Shown in pieces: positions 23,693 to 32,482 of a stretch of 40,347 nucleotides of DNA. Under the pieces are notes generated by a model. That model had not been told where the DNA came from. It ran no database searches and was given only the letters and a program-made list of their open reading frames with translations. The translations under genes and the position numbers were made by a program. Numbering within the stretch: the stretch's first letter is position 1; every line of letters begins with the position of its first letter. Source of the stretch: CAWUKV01 sp963923025 (GTDB taxonomy: Bacteria > Cyanobacteriota > Cyanobacteriia > Phormidesmidales > Phormidesmidaceae); assembly GCA_963923025.1 (NCBI GenBank), contig CAWUKV010000016.1, forward strand, positions 1 to 40,347, read 5' to 3'.

Positions 23693-24157
23693 TCAGTAGG
23701 CAAACACTCGTCCGCTGGCCTCGATAATAATCACGCCTTGCGTATCGTCAAAGTTGACTTCTCTAACGATTGATAGGGAAAGCTGCCCCGTTTCACCGCC
23801 GCTGCCGGTGATATCAATCAGGCCGTTATCGTTGCGGACAGCAGTAACAGTAGCATCGAGCGGAATGTTTTGCAGTAGCACCGACTGCTCCGGCGGCAGC
23901 ACACGCGGTTCAGTAATACCCAGGACCTCGTAGGTTAGGGGCGCACCAGTTTCGTTGTTAAATTCGATGGTGACTTGACCACCAAGCGCGGTGAAGCTGG
24001 TGACCAGCTCATCGTCAGATTGGGTCGGCAGGGGTTGGGCCATTGCGCTCATTGGCGATGCAGCTGATAAGGTGCCTACCGCGATCGCACTTACTGCTAC
24101 CCCGCTGACCCTCGCTACCCAGGTTCGAAACAAGCCCATTTGTCGAGAAAAAGCCAT
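23693..24157 (-). CDS. Exported hypothetical protein (154 aa)
   Basis: The N-terminus (MAFSRQMGLFRTWVARVSGVAVSAIAVG... ending AMAQ, cleavage near residue 41) is a signal peptide. The mature domain is about 113 residues of mainly beta-strand, with LGGQVTIEFNNETGAPLTYEV and VLLQNIPLDATVTAV (quoted in part). Resembles small beta-rich secreted cyanobacterial proteins, but I do not recognise a family. Its stop faces the redox operon and its start is divergent from yidD. Confidence 0.75.
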   Translation of the reverse strand: MAFSRQMGLFRTWVARVSGVAVSAIAVGTLSAASPMSAMAQPLPTQSDDELVTSFTALGGQVTIEFNNETGAPLTYEVLGITEPRVLPPEQSVLLQNIPLDATVTAVRNDNGLIDITGSGGETGQLSLSIVREVNFDDTQGVIIIEASGRVFAY

Positions 24158-24431
24158 AAACCCGTCCCGTATTGATGTGCAATTCGCTCTCTCAAGTTAG
24201 CGCGGTTTTGAGACTGTACAGTACAGATTGCAACGGAAACTTAGCGTTTTACTGGAGATACCAGATCTCGCCGTCCAAGCTGGCGCTGGACTCGCTAGAG
24301 TGGTATGGCAATCCGCCAACAGTTGAGCCGGATAGCGCGGCACGCAGCGCCCTAAGCCAAGGGAATAGCCATGTTCCGAGGCGCAAGCGAAGTGCCCCAA
24401 GCGATCAGACAGCCGATAGAAAACGAACGAT

Positions 24432-24677
24432 ATGGCACGAATTTTGGTAGGACTTATCCAAGGCTACAGGGCTTGGATTTCACCCTTGTTTCCCCCAACC
24501 TGCCGATTTCAGCCGACCTGTTCCACCTACGCCATTGAGGCCATTCGCCGGTTTGGGGCAGGACGCGGCAGCTGGCTGGCAGCCAAGCGGATTGCCCGCT
24601 GTCATCCCCTGTGTGAAGGCGGCTACGATCCGGTACCCGAGAAATCGCCCACCTCGAACAACAATGGGTCAGTATAG
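24432..24677 (+). CDS. yidD: Membrane protein insertion efficiency factor YidD
   Basis: This 81-aa protein carries the YidD signature: IQGYRAWISPLFPPTCRFQPTCSTYAIEAIRRFG (quoted in part), with the CRF-P-x-CS-Y core and the later RC-HP-GGYDPVP. It assists YidC-dependent membrane protein insertion at the inner face of the cytoplasmic membrane. In many bacteria it sits in the rpmH-rnpA-yidD-yidC cluster; here it is alone, with no rnpA or yidC beside it. Confidence 0.95.
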   Translation: MARILVGLIQGYRAWISPLFPPTCRFQPTCSTYAIEAIRRFGAGRGSWLAAKRIARCHPLCEGGYDPVPEKSPTSNNNGSV

Positions 24678-24709
24678 ACACGGTACAGGCAGATGTTGCC
24701 AAACCCGGT

Positions 24710-24733
24710 AAGTTACTCGCCCGTCAGTAACTT
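24710..24733 (+). terminator. Hairpin after yidD
   Basis: AAGTTACT (24710-24717) and AGTAACTT (24726-24733) form an 8-bp stem with an 8-nt loop, 32 bp after the yidD stop. There is no T-tract, so a terminator role is tentative. Confidence 0.35.
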
Positions 24734-24887
24734 CGCTCCGTATTCGGGCACTATACGGTAGCTTGGGACGCCGTGTTTTCGATGTAGCACAGTGTTTTTA
24801 AGTGTGATCTTGCGGCGGCAGGATAGGCCTAGCCCCTTGGCCTGGAACCTAACCTGGTGCGATCACAAACATCACAATTGTTCAAAC

Positions 24888-26546
24888 ATGGGTGTGGGTT
24901 TTCCGGACGGTGCACTATCAGCGGATTCGCCGTTTTACATTTTACGTCCCCCAATCGAGGAACGGGTTCTAGCAGAGTTGCAGTGGCCTGGCAGCTTAGT
25001 CCGTATTCGGGCTGCACCCAAGATGGGCAAGAGTTCGCTGCTGGTGAGATCGCTGCAGGCCCTAACGCAACACGGGTATCGGACCGCACTCATCGACTTT
25101 CGCACAGCGGATCGGGCGACCTTTACGGACCTGCCTCGGTTTCTGCGCTGGCTGTGTGCGGCCATCACCCACCAGCTACAGCTTCCCCTTCAAATGGAAC
25201 CGTATTGGGACGACTTTATCGGTGCCAAGCTGAGCTGCACCCACTATTTGAGTCAGTATCTGCTACCGGCTGCCGACACCCCGCTAGTTCTGGCACTCAA
25301 CGAAGTCAACAAAATTTTTGCCTATCCTGACATTGCCGAAGACGTGCTGGCACTGCTCCGGTTTTGGTACGAGGAAGCCAAGCATAATGCTGAGTTGGGT
25401 CGTCTTCGCCAGGTGGTGGTACATTCAACGGATGTGTATGTGCCACTGAATATTCACCAATCGCCATTCAACGTAGGGTTGCCCATTCAGCTACCGCCGT
25501 TTACCCTCCAACAGGTGGGGCAGCTGGCTCAGCGTTACGGCGTCACCCTCGCTGCACCCGAGATCGCACAGCTGGTTGAACGCATGGGAGGACATCCTTA
25601 CCTCAGCGCGATCGCGCTCTATCACCTCAGCCAAACCCCCACTCAAACACTGACTCAACTGCTCAAGGATGGGCCCACTTCAGACAGTATTTACGGCCAC
25701 CACCTGCGAAGCTGTCGTAGTGCGATTGAGGGACAGCCTGCCCTACAGGCAGCGCTACAGCAGCTTCAAACGGGGCCCGTCGCACTACCTGTCGATGTCG
25801 CCTACCCGCTCAGCAGTTTGGGCGTCATCCTCTCCACCGCAGCAGGCCATACCTATGCCTGCGACTTGTATCGTCGCTATTTCTCCCAAATCACACAGGC
25901 CACCGTCTCGCAGGCAGTCGTTGTTGCCCCCGAACAGACCGTGCCCCCTTCAGCACCCGCGGTCCACGTCGCGCATGTGCAGCAGCTTAAGCAGGAGAAC
26001 CAGCGGTTGAAGGAACTGGTCAACATTGATGGCCTCACCCGAATTGCCAATCGTCGCTACCTGGACTGCCACATGCAGATTGAGTGGCAGCGCATGATCA
26101 ACAGTGAACTGCCCCTATCGCTGATCATTCTCGACATTGACTGTTTCAAGCAATACAACGACACCTACGGTCACAGGGCCGGTGACCAGTGCCTACAGCA
26201 GGTTGCCAGCGCCCTTAGAAACAGCCTGAATCGCCCTGCTGACTTAGCCGCCCGGTATGGTGGTGAAGAGTTTGCCGTGATTTTGCCGATGACTAACCCA
26301 GACGGTGCGAAGCGGATGGGCCACGTTATCCATCGCAACATTCTGGCGCTGCAAATTGTCCATGAGTCCTCGACGGTACCGGAAAAAGTCATCACCGTCA
26401 GTGTCGGGGTGGCGACCACCTGGCCTGGCCCCAACCAATCGCCGGAGCACCTGTTTGCCGCCGCCGATAGCATGATGTACGAATCCAAGCGACGGGGCCG
26501 CAATCGGGTCACCCTGAGTCAGCATCGCACCCCCATCGCGTCCTAG
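24888..26546 (+). CDS. AAA-like ATPase domain fused to a GGDEF diguanylate cyclase
   Basis: ATG 24888 gives 552 aa; the N-terminus MGVGFPDGALSADSPFYILRP is typical of the cyanobacterial AAA-like (AAA_35) module. A P-loop-type RAAPKMGKSSLL lies at about residues 41-52. The Walker B region reads LVLALNEVNKIF, with Asn where Asp is usual, so ATP hydrolysis may be reduced. A linker is followed by a GGDEF domain ending in YGGEEFAVILP (GGEEF at 458-462). RPAD at 449-452 is a complete I-site, implying product inhibition by c-di-GMP. The ATPase module probably acts as a ligand-controlled switch. A PilZ effector is encoded 8 kb away. Confidence 0.9.
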   Translation: MGVGFPDGALSADSPFYILRPPIEERVLAELQWPGSLVRIRAAPKMGKSSLLVRSLQALTQHGYRTALIDFRTADRATFTDLPRFLRWLCAAITHQLQLPLQMEPYWDDFIGAKLSCTHYLSQYLLPAADTPLVLALNEVNKIFAYPDIAEDVLALLRFWYEEAKHNAELGRLRQVVVHSTDVYVPLNIHQSPFNVGLPIQLPPFTLQQVGQLAQRYGVTLAAPEIAQLVERMGGHPYLSAIALYHLSQTPTQTLTQLLKDGPTSDSIYGHHLRSCRSAIEGQPALQAALQQLQTGPVALPVDVAYPLSSLGVILSTAAGHTYACDLYRRYFSQITQATVSQAVVVAPEQTVPPSAPAVHVAHVQQLKQENQRLKELVNIDGLTRIANRRYLDCHMQIEWQRMINSELPLSLIILDIDCFKQYNDTYGHRAGDQCLQQVASALRNSLNRPADLAARYGGEEFAVILPMTNPDGAKRMGHVIHRNILALQIVHESSTVPEKVITVSVGVATTWPGPNQSPEHLFAAADSMMYESKRRGRNRVTLSQHRTPIAS

Positions 26547-26563
26547 CCGTCGCGTTTTAACTA

Positions 26564-26593
26564 TCACATACTGGACCGTCACATACTGGCCGA
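26564..26593. repeat. Two copies of a 15-bp unit containing TCACATACTGG
   Basis: TCACATACTGG occurs at 26564-26574 and 26579-26589, with the second copy overlapping the stop codon of the opposing transporter. The unit spacing is 15 bp. It fills the 32-bp gap between two convergent genes. Confidence 0.5.
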
Positions 26594-29554
26594 GACACCC
26601 CGCTTGGCCATTAGGTTTTCGACTTGGGCCACCACCAGTCGGTCTGGATCCTGCTGCAGGCGCGGCAGCAGCTGGTGCAGCACCCGTGGCGAAACCGTGT
26701 CGACATAGCTCAGCACAGCCTCTCGAACAAACCCAACCGGATGGCGCAGACAGGCCATCACGTGATCTGGCGTCAGGCTCCATCGCTGGGCGCGGGCCGT
26801 ATGGAAGCAGCAGGCCAAGCTCCAGTCTGAGAGAAAGTGCCGTAAATCAACCAGACTACGCAGCCGATTGGGGGGCGTTAGGGGACGATAGGCCACTCGA
26901 TCGGATAGGCTAGCCAGTTTCTCGCTGTCGCTACGCAGATCCAGAAGGGTCAAAATACAGCGTTTGGCAGGAATATCGAGGGCATTGTCGAGAATTTCTA
27001 ATCCCCGTGCCCGACTAGTGGCTGACCCATCCAGACTCAACTCCGCCGCCTGGATGGTGGCTGACGGATACAGGAACCGCATCAGCAAGAAGATGCGCTC
27101 GATGGCATCGCTCTGCACATCCCGTAGGGCGCGCCTGAGCCAGTCCCATTCTTGAGTGGTGGGGGTCTCTCCTAATCGTTCTTCCGACAGGTCGATCAGG
27201 CTGCTGAAGAGCTGAGCGAGAAAGGCCAGCTCTTGGTCAATCAGGGCAGTAATACCCTGACGGCCTAGGCGATCGATGGCCGTATCGATGTCTGGTGAGC
27301 GCCGCAGCCCCGGTTCGTCCGCCAGCTTCAGCAAAATTCGCAGAATCCAGCGGCGGGTATTGCCCCAGGAGGTCATCAGGTTGGAGACCAACACCTCCAG
27401 CGCTTCCAGGGTGCCAATCCGGCCAATCACCTGCCAGGCCTGGTTGCGCAGGGTATCGGGCTTAAAGGGATTTTCGGCTAGCTCAATCAGCATCGGCAAC
27501 GCCTCGTTGCCCAGCTTGACTAGGGCTTGTACTGCGGCTTCGCGGGTAGACTTGTAGCGCAGCGCCTGGAGCAGTGAGGGATAGTAGGTTTTGAGCCGGG
27601 TCGATGCGATCGCATCCAACAGTGCCCGCCGCACGCGCAGCGACTCATCTTGCAGCAGGTTCGGCACGTGGACCCGTAGCCCCTGCATGTACTCCGCCTC
27701 GCCCAGCGCTCGACAGCCCATTACCCGCTCCCGCTCCCGTTCGTGGGTCAGCATCTGACCCAGCAGGTAAGTGGCCTCAGCGCGTTCTTTAGCCTCACCC
27801 TGGTTCAGCATGATGGAGAGCGCCGTCCCCCGTACGGTAGGCTCCACCGCCGGATCGAGGTAGGGCCGCAGCGTCTGAATTTCGGTTTCGGGTTGGGTCT
27901 GCCAGAGGTAGCGTAGCGCCAGCGCCAACGTGATCGGGTTCTGCCGAGAAGAGATCAGCGCCTCCACATAACCGGTGTAGTTCGGGTCGGGGTGCTCCAG
28001 CATCGTTTCAAGACTCTGCTGCTGCAAGGCTGGAGACAGATCGCTTAACATTGGGGCCAGCACGCCGCTGACGCTGTTGGGATCCACATAGGTCAGCAGC
28101 TCAATACAGGAGCGCTTGTCATCTTCTGAGCTGGGTTTATTCAGTTCTTCGATGATGGCACGACCTAGGTTAGGCAGGTTGGCATTGGCCACGCTGAGGA
28201 GCCCCCGCTCTGCCGTCATCACCAGCAGATTGAGGTAGCGCGATCTCAGCCAGTACACCATCAGCAGCCACAGGCCCGACAGTCCTGCCGTAATCAGCAA
28301 AAAGACTCTAGCTTGGGCGGCTCGGTCAACCCCTGGTATGGCCCCACACACCGTCAGAACAACTAGAATCAGCGCCCCCGCCAGCCCAATGGACAACGGT
28401 TCTGCTGTACCCACCTGGGACTGGATTCGCGCTCGGACCCGGTCTGGAATCGGCTGAAAGAGAACCGGGCGTACCGCAGCCACCAGGGTGTAACGGAGCC
28501 ACTCGTCGAGAAACTTCAGCACAATCAGGCAGAGAAAAAGCGCCCCGGCCCCTTGCAGCTGAGGCAAACTGATTAAAAATGCCAGCAAGCTCAATCCGGC
28601 CACGGTCCCCGGCAGCAGCCCCATTACGGTAAAAATGCCCATCTTCTCGATCAGGCGGCTGGAGGTAAAAATCTGCGTGATCATCTCCATCAAACCCAAC
28701 AGGCCCGTGAAGATGCCCAGAAATTTAGCCACCGTATCGACGCTGAAGTTTTGGCTCGTCAGCTGCTCCAAATATTGATATTCGATCAGGTACAGCAGAA
28801 TCTGCGCCAAAATCACAAACCCAAACAGCAGCAGCACATACCGCCGAATCAGGCTTTGAAGTCGACGCGCCGAAAAAGCATCGCCGGTTTCCTCAGACCG
28901 CCGCCGGACCGAATCGGGAAAGGCGTGCTGATAGTTACGACCAATCACGTACAGAACGGCCGTGCCCAGCATCATGATTCCAAACACTAGATACAGCACG
29001 TTCTCAATGCCCAGCAGCCCAATCAACAGGTACAGCGTGAACCCACTGAGCGCGTCTGCCAGCAGGTTTCCGCTGCTAATGAGTGGGAACGTTCGCCGAA
29101 TCTCGCGAATGTTGAACAGCTGATTGGCTGTGACTTCTAGATTCAGCTCATTCAGATCGGTAATGGCCTCCATCCATAGCCGCATGGCAAAAATGGTGAC
29201 CGGAGCCCAAGCCGCAACCCCTAGCCCAACCCGAAAGGCCAGCATTGGCAGCGTCATCATCACCGCAATCAGTACAATCGCCCAGCGCAGCGGCAACAGC
29301 CGCTGCAAGCCCGAATACACGGTGTTGAGGCTAGCCCCCACCAGTGCCGTAAATAGATAGATTAGCGGCAGCGATTTTGCCCCGTATTCCTCTAGAAAGA
29401 GCGCCGCTGAACTGACCTCTAGCCAGAGGATGCCCATGGACATCAGCGTGTAAAAGGCCAGTAGCAGCAGCGTTCGTTCACCCTCTTCGGGGCGGAGGTT
29501 GAGCGCCTTTAACCAGCGAGAAGACTTAACCGGGCGAACAGCAACAAAGGACAT
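26579..29554 (-). CDS. Polytopic carrier (ATP/ADP-translocase or MFS-like) with HEAT-repeat C-terminal domain
   Basis: A 991-aa protein in two parts. Residues 1 to about 460 contain about twelve hydrophobic segments beginning RTLLLLAFYTLMSMGILWLE and resemble the MFS/ATP-ADP-translocase (TLC) carrier fold. From about 460 to 990 a soluble region has repeated two-helix motifs of HEAT type (LIELAENPFKPDTLRNQAW, LRRALLDAIAST, EAVLSYVDTVSP and others). The charged insert RRRSEETGDAF joins membrane segments. Such carrier-plus-HEAT fusions occur in cyanobacteria, but the transported substrate is unknown. Converges with the AAA-GGDEF gene. Confidence 0.85.
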   Translation of the reverse strand: MSFVAVRPVKSSRWLKALNLRPEEGERTLLLLAFYTLMSMGILWLEVSSAALFLEEYGAKSLPLIYLFTALVGASLNTVYSGLQRLLPLRWAIVLIAVMMTLPMLAFRVGLGVAAWAPVTIFAMRLWMEAITDLNELNLEVTANQLFNIREIRRTFPLISSGNLLADALSGFTLYLLIGLLGIENVLYLVFGIMMLGTAVLYVIGRNYQHAFPDSVRRRSEETGDAFSARRLQSLIRRYVLLLFGFVILAQILLYLIEYQYLEQLTSQNFSVDTVAKFLGIFTGLLGLMEMITQIFTSSRLIEKMGIFTVMGLLPGTVAGLSLLAFLISLPQLQGAGALFLCLIVLKFLDEWLRYTLVAAVRPVLFQPIPDRVRARIQSQVGTAEPLSIGLAGALILVVLTVCGAIPGVDRAAQARVFLLITAGLSGLWLLMVYWLRSRYLNLLVMTAERGLLSVANANLPNLGRAIIEELNKPSSEDDKRSCIELLTYVDPNSVSGVLAPMLSDLSPALQQQSLETMLEHPDPNYTGYVEALISSRQNPITLALALRYLWQTQPETEIQTLRPYLDPAVEPTVRGTALSIMLNQGEAKERAEATYLLGQMLTHERERERVMGCRALGEAEYMQGLRVHVPNLLQDESLRVRRALLDAIASTRLKTYYPSLLQALRYKSTREAAVQALVKLGNEALPMLIELAENPFKPDTLRNQAWQVIGRIGTLEALEVLVSNLMTSWGNTRRWILRILLKLADEPGLRRSPDIDTAIDRLGRQGITALIDQELAFLAQLFSSLIDLSEERLGETPTTQEWDWLRRALRDVQSDAIERIFLLMRFLYPSATIQAAELSLDGSATSRARGLEILDNALDIPAKRCILTLLDLRSDSEKLASLSDRVAYRPLTPPNRLRSLVDLRHFLSDWSLACCFHTARAQRWSLTPDHVMACLRHPVGFVREAVLSYVDTVSPRVLHQLLPRLQQDPDRLVVAQVENLMAKRGVSASM

Positions 29555-29823
29555 GCGGATAGCGGGGCCAACAACCAGCTATAGTTGCCACGCGTCCTGT
29601 TTGGACGGGGCTGCGACGCCATATCGTTGTCTAGCTGGCGAGGTGCTCTCCCAACATACTGACGTCAATGGCACAGACTACAGCTGTACGGATTGTGCCC
29701 CGTCCAGCGAACAGACTTACTTTTGTTGATGACCTTTGTGTACGGTTCATCTACAGACGGCTTATCTGTGGACGAGGCATTTGTGAACGGATTTGAGCGG
29801 TCTCGCTCCAGTGGCGATTATCG

Positions 29824-30363
29824 TCATGACTTCTTGGGGGCCACGATCATAATCATGTTGCGTCCTTCGCGCTTTGGGGCCTGCTGGACTTCGCCCATTT
29901 CCTCTAAATCTTTTGCCATGCGCTCTAAGAGCACCCTTGCCAAGTCAGAATGCTGAATCTCGCGGCCTCGAAACATGACGGTGGCTTTGACCTTGTCGCC
30001 ACTCTTAAGAAATCGACGCGCATGATTAACCCGTACGTTGTAGTCGTGGTCGTCGATCTTGTAGCGCATCTTGACCTCTTTCAAGTCAGCGTTGTGCTGC
30101 TTTTTACGAGCCTCACGCGCCTTCTTTTCCTGCTCAAACTTGTACTTGCCGTAGTCCATAATCCGGCAAACGGGCGGATCGGCTTTATCGCTAATAAGAA
30201 CTAAGTCCAGGTCCTGTTCTTCGGCCATCGGTAACGCCTCTTGGGGCGACATAATGCCAAGCTGGTCACCCTCTGGACCAATTAGTCGAATCTTAGGAAA
30301 CCGAATGTTCTCATTGATAGGCGGAACGTTGCGATTACGGTTGCGATTACGATTGCTGTACAT
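29824..30363 (-). CDS. infC: Translation initiation factor IF-3
   Basis: Binds the 30S subunit and checks start-codon selection. The N-domain shows INENIRFPKIRLIGPEGDQLGIM, then the linker, then the C-domain with KSGDKVKATVMFRGREIQH and the end MIMIVAPKK (quoted in part). The length of 179 aa is normal. The first residues are an Asn-Arg repeat (NRNRNRNRN) in place of the usual short basic leader, encoded by an AATCGYAAYCG repeat. It starts with ATG rather than the rare codon known in enteric infC. No rpmI/rplT follow it. Confidence 0.96.
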   Translation of the reverse strand: MYSNRNRNRNRNVPPINENIRFPKIRLIGPEGDQLGIMSPQEALPMAEEQDLDLVLISDKADPPVCRIMDYGKYKFEQEKKAREARKKQHNADLKEVKMRYKIDDHDYNVRVNHARRFLKSGDKVKATVMFRGREIQHSDLARVLLERMAKDLEEMGEVQQAPKREGRNMIMIVAPKKS

Positions 30364-30692
30364 GTAGTGCCGGATTTTTAAATCAATAGACTTGGTGCAA
30401 TTAGGTAAGGTGTTTTGGCGAAGCCTGCCTACGGAGTTGGGCGGTCATGCTTAACCACAGATTGTAGATGAAGTGTTTTCATTTACCGCATTCGCTTTAA
30501 GTTAAGTGAACTTCCTTTACACACCCCTTGGCAGAATCCGGACCATTGCAGGTTAAGATGAGAGACTAATTTTTGTAGGGGCAAGTCAACAGTCAGCGCA
30601 GAGCGCCCTGTGCAGCTCAACGTTTATGCGCCCCAACTTTTGAATGCCTCTCGGCTCTGCCGATATCAGTCTCCCATCAGCCCCTCAACGTT
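30364..30692. promoter_or_regulatory. Divergent infC/ilvN control region (329 bp, no gene)
   Basis: No ORF with coding character is seen. The region carries the promoters of infC and ilvN. Near the ilvN start a short hairpin TCGGC/GCCGA (30651-30663) with a 3-nt loop lies 30 bp upstream of the ATG. No convincing Shine-Dalgarno sequence precedes ilvN and no recognised riboswitch was found. Confidence 0.5.
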
Positions 30693-31211
30693 ATGAAGCA
30701 CACTCTTTCTGTCTTAGTCGAGGACGAAGCTGGTGTCCTCACGCGCATTGCCGGTCTGTTTGCCCGTCGCGGCTTCAACATTGACAGCCTCGCGGTGGGT
30801 CCCGCCGAGCAGAACGGCGTTTCCCGTATCACCATGGTGGTTAACGGCGACGACCGGGCCATTGAGCAGGTCACCAAGCAGCTTTACAAACTAATTAACG
30901 TGCTGAAGGTCAACGACGTCACCGAGACGCCCTGTGTTGAGCGCGAACTGATGCTGATCAAAGTCAGCGCCACCGACAGCACCCGTGGCGAAGTCATCAA
31001 TTTTGCTCAGATCTTTCGGGCTCGTGTGGTAGATGCGTCGGACGAATCGCTCACGCTAGAAGTTGTGGGCGATCCCGGCAAAATGGTGGCGATTATCCAG
31101 GTCTTGGGTCGGTTCGGCATTATGGAGATCGCCCGGACAGGCAAAATTGCGCTGACGCGGGCGTCGGGCGTCAATACCGAATACCTGAAGTCGCTAGCCG
31201 TCAAAGCTTGA
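30693..31211 (+). CDS. ilvN: Acetolactate synthase small (regulatory) subunit
   Basis: This 172-aa subunit has an N-terminal ACT domain (HTLSVLVEDEAGVLTRIAGL, residues 3-22, with the valine-site RRGFNIDSLAVG) and a C-terminal ALS_ss domain (ELMLIKVSA, RARVVDASDESLTLEVVGDPGK, quoted in part). It activates and confers valine feedback inhibition on the catalytic IlvB subunit in branched-chain amino acid synthesis. ilvB is not in the window. ilvA, for the isoleucine branch, is at 12.6 kb. Confidence 0.96.
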   Translation: MKHTLSVLVEDEAGVLTRIAGLFARRGFNIDSLAVGPAEQNGVSRITMVVNGDDRAIEQVTKQLYKLINVLKVNDVTETPCVERELMLIKVSATDSTRGEVINFAQIFRARVVDASDESLTLEVVGDPGKMVAIIQVLGRFGIMEIARTGKIALTRASGVNTEYLKSLAVKA

Positions 31212-31411
31212 CGTTGCCCAGCTGCTGCTACTCATCCTTAAGTGTGAACGCCGCCCAACGGACGTTCTCCCTAAAAGGGGCCAGTGATTCCCTCGCCTGC
31301 CGTTCGCTCATAGCCCGGTCAGACAGTTCTAACGAATCTGGTGGCTGTGCAACAGACTGCCTCTAGATTCTGAACTTCTGTCTTTTGATTCTTTTTGACT
31401 ATCGATCCGAC

Positions 31412-31915
31412 TTAAGCCACGCCCATGACCAACCACCAGCGCGGCATTCTGACTCGGTCTCGGATCAGAACGCGCCAGGTCTTAGGCTCCACCAAACCGC
31501 TTTCCATGACCCCACTGAGGGCCTGATACTCGCGCAGCTGTGCAGCGAGTGTCAGGCTAAACAGGCCATCGGACACGGTGGGTAGCCCCAGCCGCTTGAG
31601 CGTGTCCTGCACTTGCCAAACCATTGCCCCCTGAGCGCCAACCGCTAGGATGGGGTGCGATCGCACCCCCATTAGCAAAAAATCCCACGTTCGCAGCCCC
31701 ACTACGCCATCTACGGGCAACAACGCTACGCACTGCAAATACCGCACGCTAGCTACTGTCGCCCGGTCAAACTCTCCGGTAACGGGCACGTAGGGTACCA
31801 GCGACCCAAACTCTGCCAGTCGTAAATGTAGATGGCGTTGCAGGCGTTTAACCGGATCACCGTGCATACCGGGTCGCAATGTTGGATAGTCGTTCCACAC
31901 CCAGTCCGTTGCCAC
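31412..31915 (-). CDS. Peptidoglycan-binding (PG_binding_1) domain protein
   Basis: GTG 31915 opens a 167-aa protein with two peptidoglycan-binding-like repeats: LRPGMHGDPVKRLQRHLHL...GEFDRATVASVRYLQ (about residues 13-62) and VGAQGAMVWQVQDTLKRLGL...LFSLTLAAQLREYQ (about 92-130), each with the G-D/A-V-LQ pattern. No catalytic domain or clear signal peptide is visible, so how it reaches the wall is uncertain. An alternative is a cytosolic regulator of a wall enzyme. It is transcribed toward ilvN. Confidence 0.8.
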   Translation of the reverse strand: MATDWVWNDYPTLRPGMHGDPVKRLQRHLHLRLAEFGSLVPYVPVTGEFDRATVASVRYLQCVALLPVDGVVGLRTWDFLLMGVRSHPILAVGAQGAMVWQVQDTLKRLGLPTVSDGLFSLTLAAQLREYQALSGVMESGLVEPKTWRVLIRDRVRMPRWWLVMGVA

Positions 31916-32039
31916 AGCTCAGCCAGCAATCTCACGTCGTACACAAAAACACTGACGCCAGCCTTAGTGGGCAAGTTGCAGGATGCGAGAAAATGTAGCC
32001 GTTTGGCTTACGCCCATAGGGGTAGAAACCATTGAGCAA

Positions 32040-32064
32040 TAGAGCAGTCCAGAGAACTGCTCTA
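32040..32064 (-). terminator. Hairpin downstream of the 69-aa gene
   Basis: TAGAGCAGT (32040-32048) and ACTGCTCTA (32056-32064) form a perfect 9-bp stem with a 7-nt loop, 32 bp after the stop of the leftward 69-aa gene. There is no T-tract on either side. Confidence 0.5.
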
Positions 32065-32096
32065 CTACAGGCATCAGCAAACCTTCGAGAGCCGTT

Positions 32097-32306
32097 CTAG
32101 TTGTCTTTGTAGTCCACATCCAGCCAGCACTGAGGCAGGGCCTCCCCAGACGGAAAGATCAGGTCTGACTTGGTAAACGTTTCAACGGGCTGTGCAGCTT
32201 GGCCACCTTGCAGGTTGCCGCTCACTTCAGACTTCATCGGATCAAACAGCAGCTCAACATCAGCCACCTTGATCAGCCCACCGTCACTTTTGCGCTTTAG
32301 AAACAT
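32097..32306 (-). CDS. Small conserved hypothetical protein (69 aa)
   Basis: ATG 32306, preceded by TGGAGCAGG, begins MFLKRKSDGGLIKVADVELL and gives 69 aa; a longer frame to 32447 has no coding character upstream. The sequence contains a basic lead, LFDPMKSEVSG, and an acidic C-terminus WLDVDYKDN. I recognise it as the type of short cyanobacterial protein with no assigned domain. It is divergent from murT, and a hairpin follows it. Confidence 0.65.
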   Translation of the reverse strand: MFLKRKSDGGLIKVADVELLFDPMKSEVSGNLQGGQAAQPVETFTKSDLIFPSGEALPQCWLDVDYKDN

Positions 32307-32482
32307 AGCCTGCTCCAGGTAAATGTACAGCCCTCGCACCGTACCAACCTCAAATCCACAGCAGCATCGACTAAAAGGGAGAACCCAGCCCTTCGACTGC
32401 TGTACCCGACGAAGCTGCCGCAATACGCCGCAACCGTTGCTATACAATCAAGGGCATCCATCTGCCGGTTTGCTCATCCGTC

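Noticed and set aside
24172..24450. 92-aa ORF upstream of yidD
   Set aside because: It has low-complexity basic content, no family likeness and overlaps the yidD start.
29693..29956. Plus-strand ORF with a loose 15-bp periodicity near 29748-29792
   Set aside because: It runs antisense into the conserved infC C-terminus and has no family-like sequence.
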